Source: Zopfochytrium polystomum (taxonomy: Eukaryota; Chytridiomycota; Chytridiomycetes; Chytridiales; Chytridiaceae). From it: a stretch of 64,000 nt of DNA. Positions within the stretch are counted from its first letter, which is position 1; every line of letters starts with the position of its first letter. The position numbers and the translations under genes were made by a program. Under the pieces are notes generated by a model, which saw nothing but the letters and a program-made list of their open reading frames with translations, was not told where the DNA came from and made no database searches. Below are positions 21,793-31,102 of the stretch, in pieces. The stretch covers positions 124,001-188,000 of the forward strand of contig JAIVFJ010000034.1 of assembly GCA_025765615.1 (NCBI GenBank), given 5' to 3'.

Positions 21793-22887
21793 ATGCGGCA
21801 ACGAATCCCACCATTAACCGAGTCATCCGCCGCGACCCCAACAACTTTGCAGCTCCCGTCGGACGTCGCTCTCGAGATCTGCAGCTTCGTTCCATCCCTA
21901 CGCGATCGCTTCTTGGTCGCATCGCTCCTGCGCCTGCCGAGAATCCAGGCAGAGGTCCTGCTGCACCTCAAGCACGACGGCCACCACCTCGACTTTTGCG
22001 CCGACACCGCTGTCCTCGATTTCTACCTTCTCCACCTTCCCCACGATCGGCTCCACAAAGCGTACACCGACGACGCCGTCAACAATGCAGATTCTGTTGA
22101 GGTTCTGCAGTGGTGGAGAGACAGCGGACTCGAGTTCAAGTACACAGAGTTGGCGATCGCCCAGGCTTGCAAGTGGGGACGGATCCACGTCTTGCAGTGG
22201 TGGAAAGACAGCGGGCTCCCCCTCAAGTACGACAAATCGGCTGTACAAAAAGCCTCGGAATACGGTCAGATCGACGTCTTGCAGTGGTGGAAGGACAGCG
22301 CGCTGGAGATCGAGTACGACAGGGAAGCATTGAATTCGGCCAGCGCAGTAGGCCTATTGCAGGTGCTCCAGTGGTGGAAGGACAGCGGTCTACCCCTCAA
22401 ATACGGCGGTGGAGCAGTGGACGGCGCGTCTGAGGCCGGATTGACTCACGTGCTGCAGTGGTGGAAGGATAGCGGACTAGAGTTCAAGTACAGTGGCAAT
22501 GCAATGATCGGAGCAAGCGGACGTGGGCAGACGGAAACGTTGCAATGGTGGAAAGAGAGCGGCTTTGAACTCAAGTACGTTCTCGCCGCGGTGGATTCCG
22601 CCGCCTATTACGGCTCTATAGAGAGCCTACGGTGGTGGAAGGAAAGCGGCCTGGAGATTGACTGGAATGAAGTTGATCTCGGGAACGTGAACGACGTCAA
22701 AGTCCTCGAGTGGTGGGAAGCGTCTGGCTTGTTTGAGCAATGGCTGCAGAGTCAGGAAGACCCTGTTGAAATGGTTGACGTGCATTTCCGTGGCCAAGAT
22801 GTTACGTTTATGAGGGATGAGTTGGTTTGTGACTGGTGGAAGAATGCTCGATGCGCTGCAGGGCGCGGTCCAAGACTGATGATATAG
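21793..22887 (+). CDS. F-box-like plus WW-rich 29-residue repeat protein (family member 1)
   Basis: Single-exon frame of 364 residues. Residues about 20-60 (LPSDVALEICSFVPSLRDRF, then SLLRLPRIQ) have F-box-like character and are conserved in both other family members as DR[FY]..A[ST]L[FL]RL...Q. From about residue 100 there are eight tandem repeats of 29 residues with consensus VLQWWKDSGLxLKY followed by a helix of the form xAVxxASxxGxxx, that is 87-bp DNA units. The pattern is ankyrin-like (two short helices and a turn) but shorter than the 33-residue ankyrin unit and with an invariant Trp pair. If the F-box is real, an SCF substrate adaptor is plausible; that is inference. Confidence 0.8.
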   Translation: MRQRIPPLTESSAATPTTLQLPSDVALEICSFVPSLRDRFLVASLLRLPRIQAEVLLHLKHDGHHLDFCADTAVLDFYLLHLPHDRLHKAYTDDAVNNADSVEVLQWWRDSGLEFKYTELAIAQACKWGRIHVLQWWKDSGLPLKYDKSAVQKASEYGQIDVLQWWKDSALEIEYDREALNSASAVGLLQVLQWWKDSGLPLKYGGGAVDGASEAGLTHVLQWWKDSGLEFKYSGNAMIGASGRGQTETLQWWKESGFELKYVLAAVDSAAYYGSIESLRWWKESGLEIDWNEVDLGNVNDVKVLEWWEASGLFEQWLQSQEDPVEMVDVHFRGQDVTFMRDELVCDWWKNARCAAGRGPRLMI

Positions 22888-23768
22888 ATTTCCTCCAATC
22901 AATGAGCAAATGCTCTTTACTGCGGTTGAAGCCGGGAAAAGGAAGGACAATTGCATGTAAAAAGAATAGGTGTTTTTACCTGCTGCTTTGCGACTTGCCC
23001 TGCGAAAAAACCTTTTTTTCGCAGATGGACAGTTTGCTATGATTTAGCAGTTTTCCCTGTGGCGGTTTGGAAGGGTGAAGGGTCGGGGTGGGTGAGGTTC
23101 TTGTCCGAAGCCATTCGTTTCGTTTTTCTTCAATGAAACAGCAGCAAAAACCTGTTTCAAACTCCGACTGCTGAGCAATCGCTGAGCCATTGTAGCGCCC
23201 ATCCGTTCTATCAGCGAGATTCTTTCCTGGAGCGCCCTATTCCCACTTCAATCAACTCCTTTACGTCCGCCGCGCTCCTCACAGCGAGCATCGACGTAAA
23301 AGCCCTTGACGCCCTCACAAGCCTCGACTCTGTCCACCCTTAAGGAGTACGTTCTGCACGTCGGGCGCCGCCGCAACAATGCCTCCACCCCATGGCTTAG
23401 CTACCAGCACTCTCGCACTTTATCAAAGAGCATCGACAGCCGAAAGGGTGGGCAAAAGAACTGACCCAAACGCCGGTAAGGTCGTACGAGCTGCACGTCA
23501 AAAGTCGATATTTGCAGGCGCCGATTGAAATGTGCGCGGATCGCTTCACTGTGCGATGGGGACGATGTGCCAGCGGCGACGAAGAGTGGGCCTCGGTGGC
23601 CGGGCGTGATAGGCGTTCGACAGCTTTGTGTAACTGAACTCGAGTCTGCTGTTCTTCCACCATGTGTTTTTTGCCAAAGGTGTGAGAAGTGCAATGCATG
23701 CGCAGCTGGAAACACAAAACCGTGGCCAAATGATGGGAACCTTGCTTAACGATGCGAATTGTAAATAA
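22888..23768. pseudogene. gene-free stretch with a WW-repeat relic on the minus strand
   Basis: On the minus strand, about 23680 down to 23560 reads in one frame WWKNSRLEFSYTKLSNAY, clearly one unit of the WW-rich repeat (compare WWRDSGLEFKYTELAIAQ in the neighbouring intact gene), and then runs into stops. No start, F-box or further clean repeat is present, so this is a fragment. The remainder (22888-23400) has no coding signal I can defend. Confidence 0.5.
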
Positions 23769-23840
23769 TAGCAGCGGAACGTTTCGATCGTTCGACCTTT
23801 GGGTTATGAGCCCAACGTGCTTCCACTACACTACGCTGCT
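23769..23840 (-). tRNA. initiator tRNA-Met (CAT)
   Basis: 71-nt body plus discriminator A. Acceptor AGCAGCG/CGCTGCT gives an A1:U72 pair; anticodon arm TTGGG-CTCATAA-CCCAA has the three consecutive G:C pairs; T-arm GAACG-ATCGAAA-CGTTC carries A54 and A60. All three are eukaryotic initiator identity features. No intron and no encoded CCA. Confidence 0.9.
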
Positions 23841-24060
23841 AACGTCATGTTCCTCTAAAACTTGTGAGTCCAGAAGTGATTCACGCGGAATTACAGAAGA
23901 TTGTTCGTTCATCCACAACCATCTGTGCCGCCCAAGTTCCTCTCATCGGTCTTCACACCAAACACAATTTCAACCTCCACACCTGGGGTCGCTTCTCCTA
24001 TATATATTCGACTGTATCCACAATCAGCATGTAAGCGAGAAAAAAATCGTTGCAATCACA
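23841..24060. repeat. dispersed repeat adjoining tRNA-iMet (copy 1)
   Basis: This 5'-flanking DNA of the tRNA-iMet at 23769 is nearly identical to the 5'-flanking DNA of the tRNA-iMet at 50937 (opposite orientation, about 50700-50936), including ATTGTTCGTTCATCCACAAC and the stretch around CTATATATA. The copy here lacks a roughly 24-nt segment present in the other one. The pair therefore duplicated as a tRNA-plus-flank unit. Confidence 0.75.
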
Positions 24061-24139
24061 TTTGGCCCAGACTGAGATCCAGTCTTGTGTTCAAACTCAG
24101 CCATGTCAAAAAGATTTTTTTTGCAAGCTACAACTGGTG

Positions 24140-24779
24140 ATGACAGACCAGACAACGCTCGATTTCTGGCGCCATGCGATCCAACAGCACCGGGGCGGTC
24201 TGACCTCGGACTTCATCACGGACAATGTGAAGGAGATCGTCAGTCGCCACCGGCCCGATCTGATCTCCCAGTCAGTCACATGCCATTCTACCACTATTCA
24301 TTGATATTTTTTTTTGATAGAAACCGCGAGAGGGATGATGATGGTGATGAAGACGACGATGAAACGGCGAGACCGAACGAACGAGCATCCACAGACGCAA
24401 TCGCCGACCAAAGGATAACATCGGATCTAAAAACAATGCTTGAAAGTTTCGACGCTCTCATGGAGGCAGACAAGGAGATACGACGTCCCATCCAAGCACT
24501 TGGGATTAAGCGTGATACGAAATCTGAGAAACCGTGGTTGTGGTGGCTTGTAAGGTCTGCAGGTGTTGAGTTGTGGCAAATTGCTCGTACTGAGGATGCT
24601 GATGATGTTGATGCGCAGCTGAGGAAGGAGTGGGCGAGAGATATGAACGAGGATTTATACAAGGCGGTAGGGCAGCCTATGACAGTTCTGAGTGGTTCGT
24701 TTTCTTCTTTTTTTCGCTGTGACCTGATTTTTTCTCTTTTGCAGTTGAAAATGGCACCATCAAAGTCTCAATTGTATAA
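24140..24779 (+). CDS. small acidic protein, unrecognised
   Basis: Three exons: 24140..24270 (GTCAGT donor), 24321..24694 (GTTCGT donor) and 24745..24779, 179 residues. Starts MTDQTTLDFWRHAIQQHRGG and contains an acidic run (RDDDGDEDDDE) followed by a helical region (DLKTMLESFDALMEADKEIR, KPWLWWLVRSAGVELWQIAR). It ends VENGTIKVSIV. The last exon may instead continue, because a GTATAA donor-like site follows ATT and a frame at about 24860-25083 remains open (see findings). No domain recognised; introns are short (50 bp), which supports a real spliced gene. Confidence 0.5.
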
Positions 24780-26565
24780 AACCCCAACTTTAAAGAAACC
24801 CTCCTGTTTCTCCAAGTTCCTTATTTTTTTACTTTCTTCTTCAATACACGATTTTCTTTCAGCTTTCTTCAACAATGAGTGTCTTATCAAAGTTGGGAGT
24901 TCAACAACTATGGTAGATGGACACGTCACACTGCTGGGAGACACGACGGAACTTGCGGACGACGCTTCGCCATTCATTTCCGACCATCTCAGCGATCAGA
25001 ATCGGACCGATCCGCTCAGATCGAAGGAATGTATCGTCGTCTGGTTCTCCGTCAAGAGCAGGGTTCCAGCGGCATGGGTTTGATTTTGATGGCTGCTGTT
25101 CGGGTTTTAACCATTAACAGCTGTGGCTGAAAAAATCATTATTGATTCTATGCACGTTTCCAAGCTCGCTAATGACATAATGCCTGGTTCATACCGCTCT
25201 CAAACAAAGGTAAATTAGAAGGATTTGGTTGGAATGTAAGTATAGTGATAAAACTCCGTGTAACACGTTCTAGCTCCGGCGATCGTTCCGAGATTGTGCG
25301 TTTCTTAAGTCGTTGAAACGTGTCTCTGATAGCGTGCATGTTTGAGAAATTGATCCCATCCTGCCATAACAATCAACGTACAGTGCGGAACGCGTTATGA
25401 ACGAAGGGAGCGGTCTTTCTGATGTTTCGAACGTTTTACTTCCAGGCCGCTATGTTCTGCTTGACAATGATCACGTTGGCCGAGATGGCGGACGTCCTCA
25501 GCGTAGCGGCTTTCTGATTTTCTGGTCCAAAGCTTCTTCTTTCACCGAGAGTTGCTCAGGCAATGTTGCTAAAAATCGTGTGACATTCATGCGGTGCGCA
25601 TTTCTACGCTGTTGCTTCAATGTGATACTCGCCCCTTTAGATATCTTACCAAGTTGGCGGATCAACATTTCTGAGATGAAAATCAATCTAAGGAGTCTTT
25701 TCTCTTTATGGAAAGCCTCTCTGATATTCCCAATGCTATTGAAAGAGGAAAGACTAAGAAGGTTTTACAATTTGAACGAACTTGTGGAGGAGAATTTCAA
25801 ATCGCTGTCAGCGAGAGCCAAAAGCTTCTATATTGATGTGACCGGAATCGCTTTTATTTTTGTATATCATAAAGACGCGTCTCTCCGACTTTCGGGCTGC
25901 GTCGGTGGCACTTGGACTTTGACGCAAGGCGTCATGACGGCGCTGACAACGTCACCGGACAGCAACAATGTCCGAGACTGGCTTCTGTGGTCTTTGCTGC
26001 CGATGGCCTCCGGACATCGCCCACGATCGTTGTCCGAATGACGGTGCCGACACCATCATCGGACCTAAGCCACGTCCGACTGTGATGCGTGTCATGATGT
26101 CACGCGTCTCTTGACGCGCCTGTGGTTCTGGACCATAACATCCATGTCCGTCGATTCGCGTCACAAACGCGTCGCGTCGGTGTTTCCGGACACGACGTTC
26201 AATATGATATCCAACTACAAGTAATATCTGATAATGCCCCTCTCGTCGCATTAACTAGAACACATCTGTGTGCAATCACCGTCCAGGAGACGTCCTGCGG
26301 TGGCTTTTTATACCGCGAGGTATGGGGAGCGCTAATTGTGTCGTTTTCCACCGTACGTACGGAAACAAAGACAGATCTGTTCCCTGTTTACCGAGGAAAG
26401 GTGTCGACCAGCACGTATCTCTGGATGGAGCTATGCGTGTCTAAACTGGGGAGATTTGCATATATCTTTATTATCTTATCAAAATCATGTAATTCATGGT
26501 GGCTAGCAATCTGTCAAAATTTTGGCAGTGATTGAGGGCGAGTACATTAAATCACTATGTACAAG
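24780..26565. other. accessory region without a recognised gene
   Basis: Open frames at 24860-25083 and 25397-26041 are not convincing as genes. About 25955-26190 has several short CCGGACA/TGTCCGA motifs in both orientations, possibly the remains of a mobile element. AT content is higher than in the flanking genes. Confidence 0.4.
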
Positions 26566-27360
26566 TCCTAATCGGGAAACAGCGCGTTTTGGTTGGTGAT
26601 GGTGAAGGCTTGTTGATTGATGGAAAAGGCTTCTTTCCTATTGGAATGGCGCTTTCAAAAGGCAAGTTGTCGCATGACGGTGGATCGACGACGGCTGGAC
26701 TTGAAGCAAGCAGCTGTCATTGTCAATTGATGGAAAGGGCTCGTTGATCGGATGGGAAAGGCTTTTTGTCTATTGGAATGGCGCTTTTAAACGGCAAGTT
26801 GTTGCGCGACGTTGAAGGACAGTTGGTGGACGACAGCTGGAATTGAAGCAAGCGGCTGTCGTCAATCAATGGAAAAAACTTGTTGACTGATTGAAAAAGC
26901 CTTCTTGCCCATTCGAACGGCGCTTTCGAAAGGCAAGTTGTCGCACGACAGTGGATTGACAACGGATGGACTTGAAGCAAGCGGCTGTTGCTGTCAATCG
27001 ATGGGAAACGCTCGTTGATTGGATTGGAAAGGCTTCTTGCCTATTGGAATGCTTCTTTCGAAGGGCAAGTTGTTGCACGACAGTCGATTGACGGCTGGAG
27101 CAAGCGGCTGTCATTGTCGATCGATGGAAAAGGCTAGTTAACCGATGGAAAAGGCTCGCTGACCTATGGGAAAGGCTTCTTGCCTATTGGAACGGCGCTT
27201 TCGAAAGAAAAGTTGTGGCACGACATTGAAGGACGGTTGATCGACATCGGCTGGACTTGAAGCAAGCAGCTGTCGTTGATCAATGGAAAAGGGTCGTTGA
27301 TCAATGGGAAAAGGCTTCTTGCCTATTGGAATGGCGCTTTCAAACAGCAAGTGGGCAGTT
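26566..27360. repeat. minisatellite, about 5.5 units of 130-143 bp
   Basis: The motif CTATTGGAATGGCGCTTTC recurs with variations at 26640, 26772, 26911, 27043, 27186 and 27325 (position of ATTGG or ATTCG), followed each time by GGCAAGTTGT-like, GCACGACAGTGGATTGAC-like and GAAGCAAGCGGCTGTC blocks. Units are diverged. Minus-strand frames are locally open through the array but contain no start or domain. Confidence 0.85.
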
Positions 27361-27699
27361 GTTTCCTCTCGAGTGGGGAAATGGAGCTGCTCCATTTTCT
27401 CAATTTTGAAAAATCCATTTTGGGGTAAACCATAATTGAGCTGAGGACTTGAAATCGCACGCTGTGCAAAGCATGGGGAGGATGTCGGCAGCAGGCTCGC
27501 CCACCACACGGCGTCGACGCTCAAGGCATTGGCGTGAACGAGCCACTCGAACGGGGAAGCGGGCGCCAGCAGACGCCGGTAGCGGCCAACCAGTTTGGGA
27601 CGGCGGGGTCAAGGGCGTCTCTGAGCGCGTTCGCAACACGCTTTGCCGCCACTAATGACGGAAATTAAATGCAGCTGAATAATTTTTGAAACCTGTAAC
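27361..27699. other. gene-free stretch
   Basis: Between the minisatellite and the third tRNA-iMet copy. I see nothing in it. Confidence 0.4.
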
Positions 27700-27771
27700 T
27701 AGCAGCGGAACGTTTCGATCGTTCGACCTTTGGGTTATGAGCCCAACGTGCTTCCACTACACTACGCTGCT
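27700..27771 (-). tRNA. initiator tRNA-Met (CAT)
   Basis: Identical body to the copy at 23769..23840, with A discriminator, A1:U72 and the three-G:C anticodon stem. It lies divergent from the copy at 28120, so the 348 bp between them is 5' flank for both. Confidence 0.9.
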
Positions 27772-28119
27772 GCCGATGATATTGAAATTTCGAAATTATT
27801 CAAATGAATCACACAAAATGAAGTGAATCACCGAAATCAGCGGCAGGTCTTTGACGTCATCCTCCGGACGAGTCCAGAGGAAACCGTTTCGCCTCCACCG
27901 CGCAAGATCTTTCCGGCTGAATGCTGGAACAGAGATCGCGGCACTGAAATAAACCCCAGTGGTATTACACCTGCGAAGCCCAAGTTGATTAGGACGTTGG
28001 ACAAGAATTCGAGAAACCCTTGGCCTGAGTGATCTGTGGTTCGGGGCTCGTGGTTCAGGGCTAATTCTGATGAATCACTTTTCACTTCATAAACCTTTGG
28101 ATTCCCGATTCCACCACCA

Positions 28120-28191
28120 AGCAGCGTAGTGTAGTGGAAGCACGTTGGGCTCATAACCCAAAGGTCGAACGATCGAAACGATCCGCTGCTA
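28120..28191 (+). tRNA. initiator tRNA-Met (CAT), one T-stem mismatch
   Basis: Same sequence as the intact copies except the 3' strand of the T-stem reads CGATC instead of CGTTC, leaving an A-A mismatch in GAACG/CGATC. Otherwise all initiator features are kept, so it could be functional or early in decay. Confidence 0.8.
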
Positions 28192-28577
28192 AAAACTGGA
28201 CCTTTTCCAGGTGAAGGTCATCCTTTGTGCAATCTCAAAAGCGGGTGCAGCGCGGCCACAACCTCAGCAGCCCCAGGGGATCTCGTCTGTCGAAGCAACA
28301 ATCCCACCAAACTTTTTTCCGAATGCTTCCTCGCTGGCACGAATGTTGTTCTTGATGCGTTTTTAAACTTTACCCCCCGGGAGCGGACGCCTTCGAAACG
28401 CGGTGGGCAGGATCGGCCAGCCGCCTCCAACGAGCCCCTCCAACCCAATCGACACCTTCCCCTCCGCAAACCAGCAACAAGGGGGAAAAGAGTAAATCCT
28501 GAAACAAACAACCACATAAAAGCCACAATAACAACCCCCCGGCCCCCCTAACCCTCCCCCAACGCGACAATCGTTTT
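28192..28577. other. gene-free stretch
   Basis: 3' of the tRNA and 3' of the first micro-exon gene. No feature recognised. Confidence 0.4.
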
Positions 28578-29032
28578 TCACCTCTGCCGCGCGTTTGCGA
28601 CCTTCTGGACGGTTTTGGCGGCGGTGATCGCCTTTTTCGCGGCGCCGCCTTTTTTTTTTTTGTTTTGTTTTTTTTTTTTTTAGGTTTTCAATGTGAGCCG
28701 AACCTGAAACTCAGGGTGGGGCGCGGACTCACCGGCAGGTACGGCGTCGACGGCTGCGCTGACGGCGGAGCGGCCGGCTTCTTTTAGGATGGCTAAATGG
28801 CGGTGTGGGGGTGTGGGGGGAGGGCGTGTGAGCCAAACAGCCTACACCTTCCCCATCCCCAGGGGGTACGTGCGCCCGAGACTCAACTCTTTGCGCTGTG
28901 CCCCTGCGCGATGCCCTTTCCGACGTTTGCGACGGTGCTGACGGCGGCGAGGCCTCCGGTGACGGCGCGGCCGGCTGGTTTTTTTTCGGTTTTGTTTTTG
29001 TGAGGCCGCGGTTAGTTTGCTTGCGGCGGGGG

Positions 29033-29068
<36 letters not shown>

Positions 29069-30316
29069 CGGGCAGACACGCTTACCAGGCGTGAGGTTTG
29101 CGACATTCTTGAGCGCCTGTGTCATTTTATTTTATTTTATTTTTTTGTTTTTTTGGTTCGGTCGGTTAGCATGCCAAGGCCCCTGTCGTCGAATTGAACA
29201 CATGTATTTACCTTCAAGTCCGATCCTACAATCGAAGTGGAAAAATTAAAGTAGCATTGGGGGGCCGGTCAAGAATCTATCATAGCGGGAAAAACGCGAT
29301 TCGTTCTTCTATTACCTTTTGGGATCGACTGCTTTGCGCTGTGGAGGGCGCCCTTGCCGGCGTCTTTTGCAATGGCTGCGGAAGGGGGTTAGAGGAGGGA
29401 TGAGTTTGTATGAACCGGCGACCCGGTATTCGTTGTATCGCAAAACAAAACAAAAAAAAGGTACTTACTGCCGATGCTCTTGTGGTCCTTGATATCCTTT
29501 GCGGCGTTGATGCCCGTTTTCGCGAGACTCGTGACGCCGCGGGTGACTGCGGAGAGTGCAACGGATGGGCGGGTAGGAAAGGAAGGGTCAGCCATTGGAG
29601 TCAGCAACAAACAAAAAGGAAAAGACGTCCGGGAACGGCACCTGGCGTCGCGTGTTCAACCGTTTTCAAGCCCTTGTGTGTGAGGTGAAAGTATAAGAAC
29701 TCAAAATTGACTACTTGATTTGGACAGCCTTGACCCATCACAAGGAAGGGGGGGGGGAAAAAAATCGAACCTTTTCCAGCCCGCCTCCGGCCTAGCAGCA
29801 AATCCAAACAGAGGCAGTGTCATACATAGTTAGCCAAATAATTAGTGAATAAAAAAGCACGAGACCCCCCCATCCGAGGTTTTTTGGGTGTACAGAAAAC
29901 CGCGTCGGAGGTGATAGCGAGGCGGGGTCCGCAAGTGGGAGGGGGAAGGGATGCAGGGTTAGGTAGCCCTGGGGTGGGGGCCTTCAAAAGCCGCCAAACC
30001 ACGGCGTTTCCGGGTCCGCGCGGGCGCGTTGCCTGGCGGGCAAGTGTGATCTTTATTTTTGCAGTTTTTTTTTTTGTACCTTGTGCGCGGCATGCTTGAT
30101 GGCGTGGGTAAAGCCGCGGCGGTCGAGGCCGAGGGCGGCGGCGGCGTTGCGCACGACGGGGGCGGCGAGGACTGGGGCTGTGGGTGTGAGGGTGAGGAGG
30201 GTGAGGGCGAGAGCGAGAAGGGACAGGACGACGAGGAGTGGGGCAACGGGGAGGCGGCGGCGGCGGTAGTTGTTGTTGTTGGCGGCGACGACAGGGCGGG
30301 CTGAGCACACAGTCAT
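28578..30316 (-). CDS. micro-exon gene A: leader plus Gly/Ala/Lys repeat protein
   Basis: Ten exons: 30316..30080 (237 nt), 29791..29771 (21), 29672..29642 (31), 29546..29469 (78), 29375..29316 (60), 29225..29212 (14), 29116..29086 (31), 28974..28888 (87), 28792..28733 (60), 28648..28578 (71); 690 nt, 229 residues. All boundaries are GT-AG and phases close without adjustment. Exon 1 holds an Arg cluster and a hydrophobic core (PLLVVLSLLALALTLL) ending in LAAP, a signal peptide or signal anchor. The rest has no Cys and is amphipathic and basic: AGGGLEK; GLKTVEHATPG; VTRGVTSLAKTGINAAKDIK; TIAKDAGKGALHSAKQSIPK; GSDLK; ALKNVANLTPG; AGRAVTGGLAAVSTVANVGK; TILKEAGRSAVSAAVDAVPA; and a tail GGAAKKAITAAKTVQK. 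Paralogue of the next gene upstream on the strand (31103-33129). No database family recognised; function unknown. Gly-x3-Gly/Ala spacing suggests membrane-packing or membrane-active helices (inference). Confidence 0.8.
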
Positions 30317-30398
30317 TGCGGTTGCTGGCTGGGATTTGATTTTTTTTATTTTTTTATATTATTTTTTTTTTTTATGCTCTTGCTTTTTATTCCTTTTT

Positions 30399-30429
<31 letters not shown>

Positions 30430-31102
30430 GGTTTTTTTTCGCCCTCAGGCCCTTCACATAATTATTCTGTCCCCGCTGTCTTTTCGTGTGTCTGTCTCCG
30501 CCGGAAGCATGCAAACAAAAAAAAAAAAAAAAAAAAAAAAGGAAAAAAAAAAGAAAAAAAGAAAATACTCGAAATCCGGTTCAACGCGGCCAAAAGGGAG
30601 CTGGGGGTTGAGGATTTTTTTTTGTTTGTGTTTGCGGCAGTGCCAAAGACAAACCTGTCCCTTCGTCGCCGTAACCCAAACGGGCGTTTTCGGGCGGAAC
30701 CGACTGTCCTGACCCGTCCCCTCCTCAGTCAACACAACAGTCAACAGTCAACAGCCAACCCTGCATGCAACTGCAACAGCCTATCCATCCATCATTCCAT
30801 CCATCCATCTGGACTTGGTGGTCCCGTCCCCCGCTTTCTTCTTTGCTCATTCCCTTAGTTCACTGGTGCACACGACAAAGTGCAATTTCAGCCCGCCAAA
30901 AAAAGAAACAAAAATAAAAAAAAAAAATAAAAATGGAATGGCAAAGCCACGATATAAAACACCACATATTTGACGAGGGGGTGGGAGGCGGACATACACA
31001 CCCCCCTCCAATCGCCCAAAAAAAAAAAAAAAAAACAATAACCAACCGACGAAAGATAACAACCATCTTGTGTCGGCACCCGTGCTGATCGACTGCTCCT
31101 CA
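30317..31102. other. intergenic, promoter side of micro-exon gene A
   Basis: Dense T-runs (30400-30430), an A-run (30518-30545) and an A-rich tract (31018-31036), with an imperfect CCAT repeat near 30780-30810. No coding signal. Confidence 0.4.

Noticed and set aside
21892..22248. Minus-strand frames within WW-repeat gene 1
   Set aside because: They simply mirror the 87-bp repeat period of the plus-strand gene.
26723..27524. Minus-strand repeat-protein gene in the 130-143 bp minisatellite
   Set aside because: Frames are broken between units, there is no start and no conserved third-base pattern.
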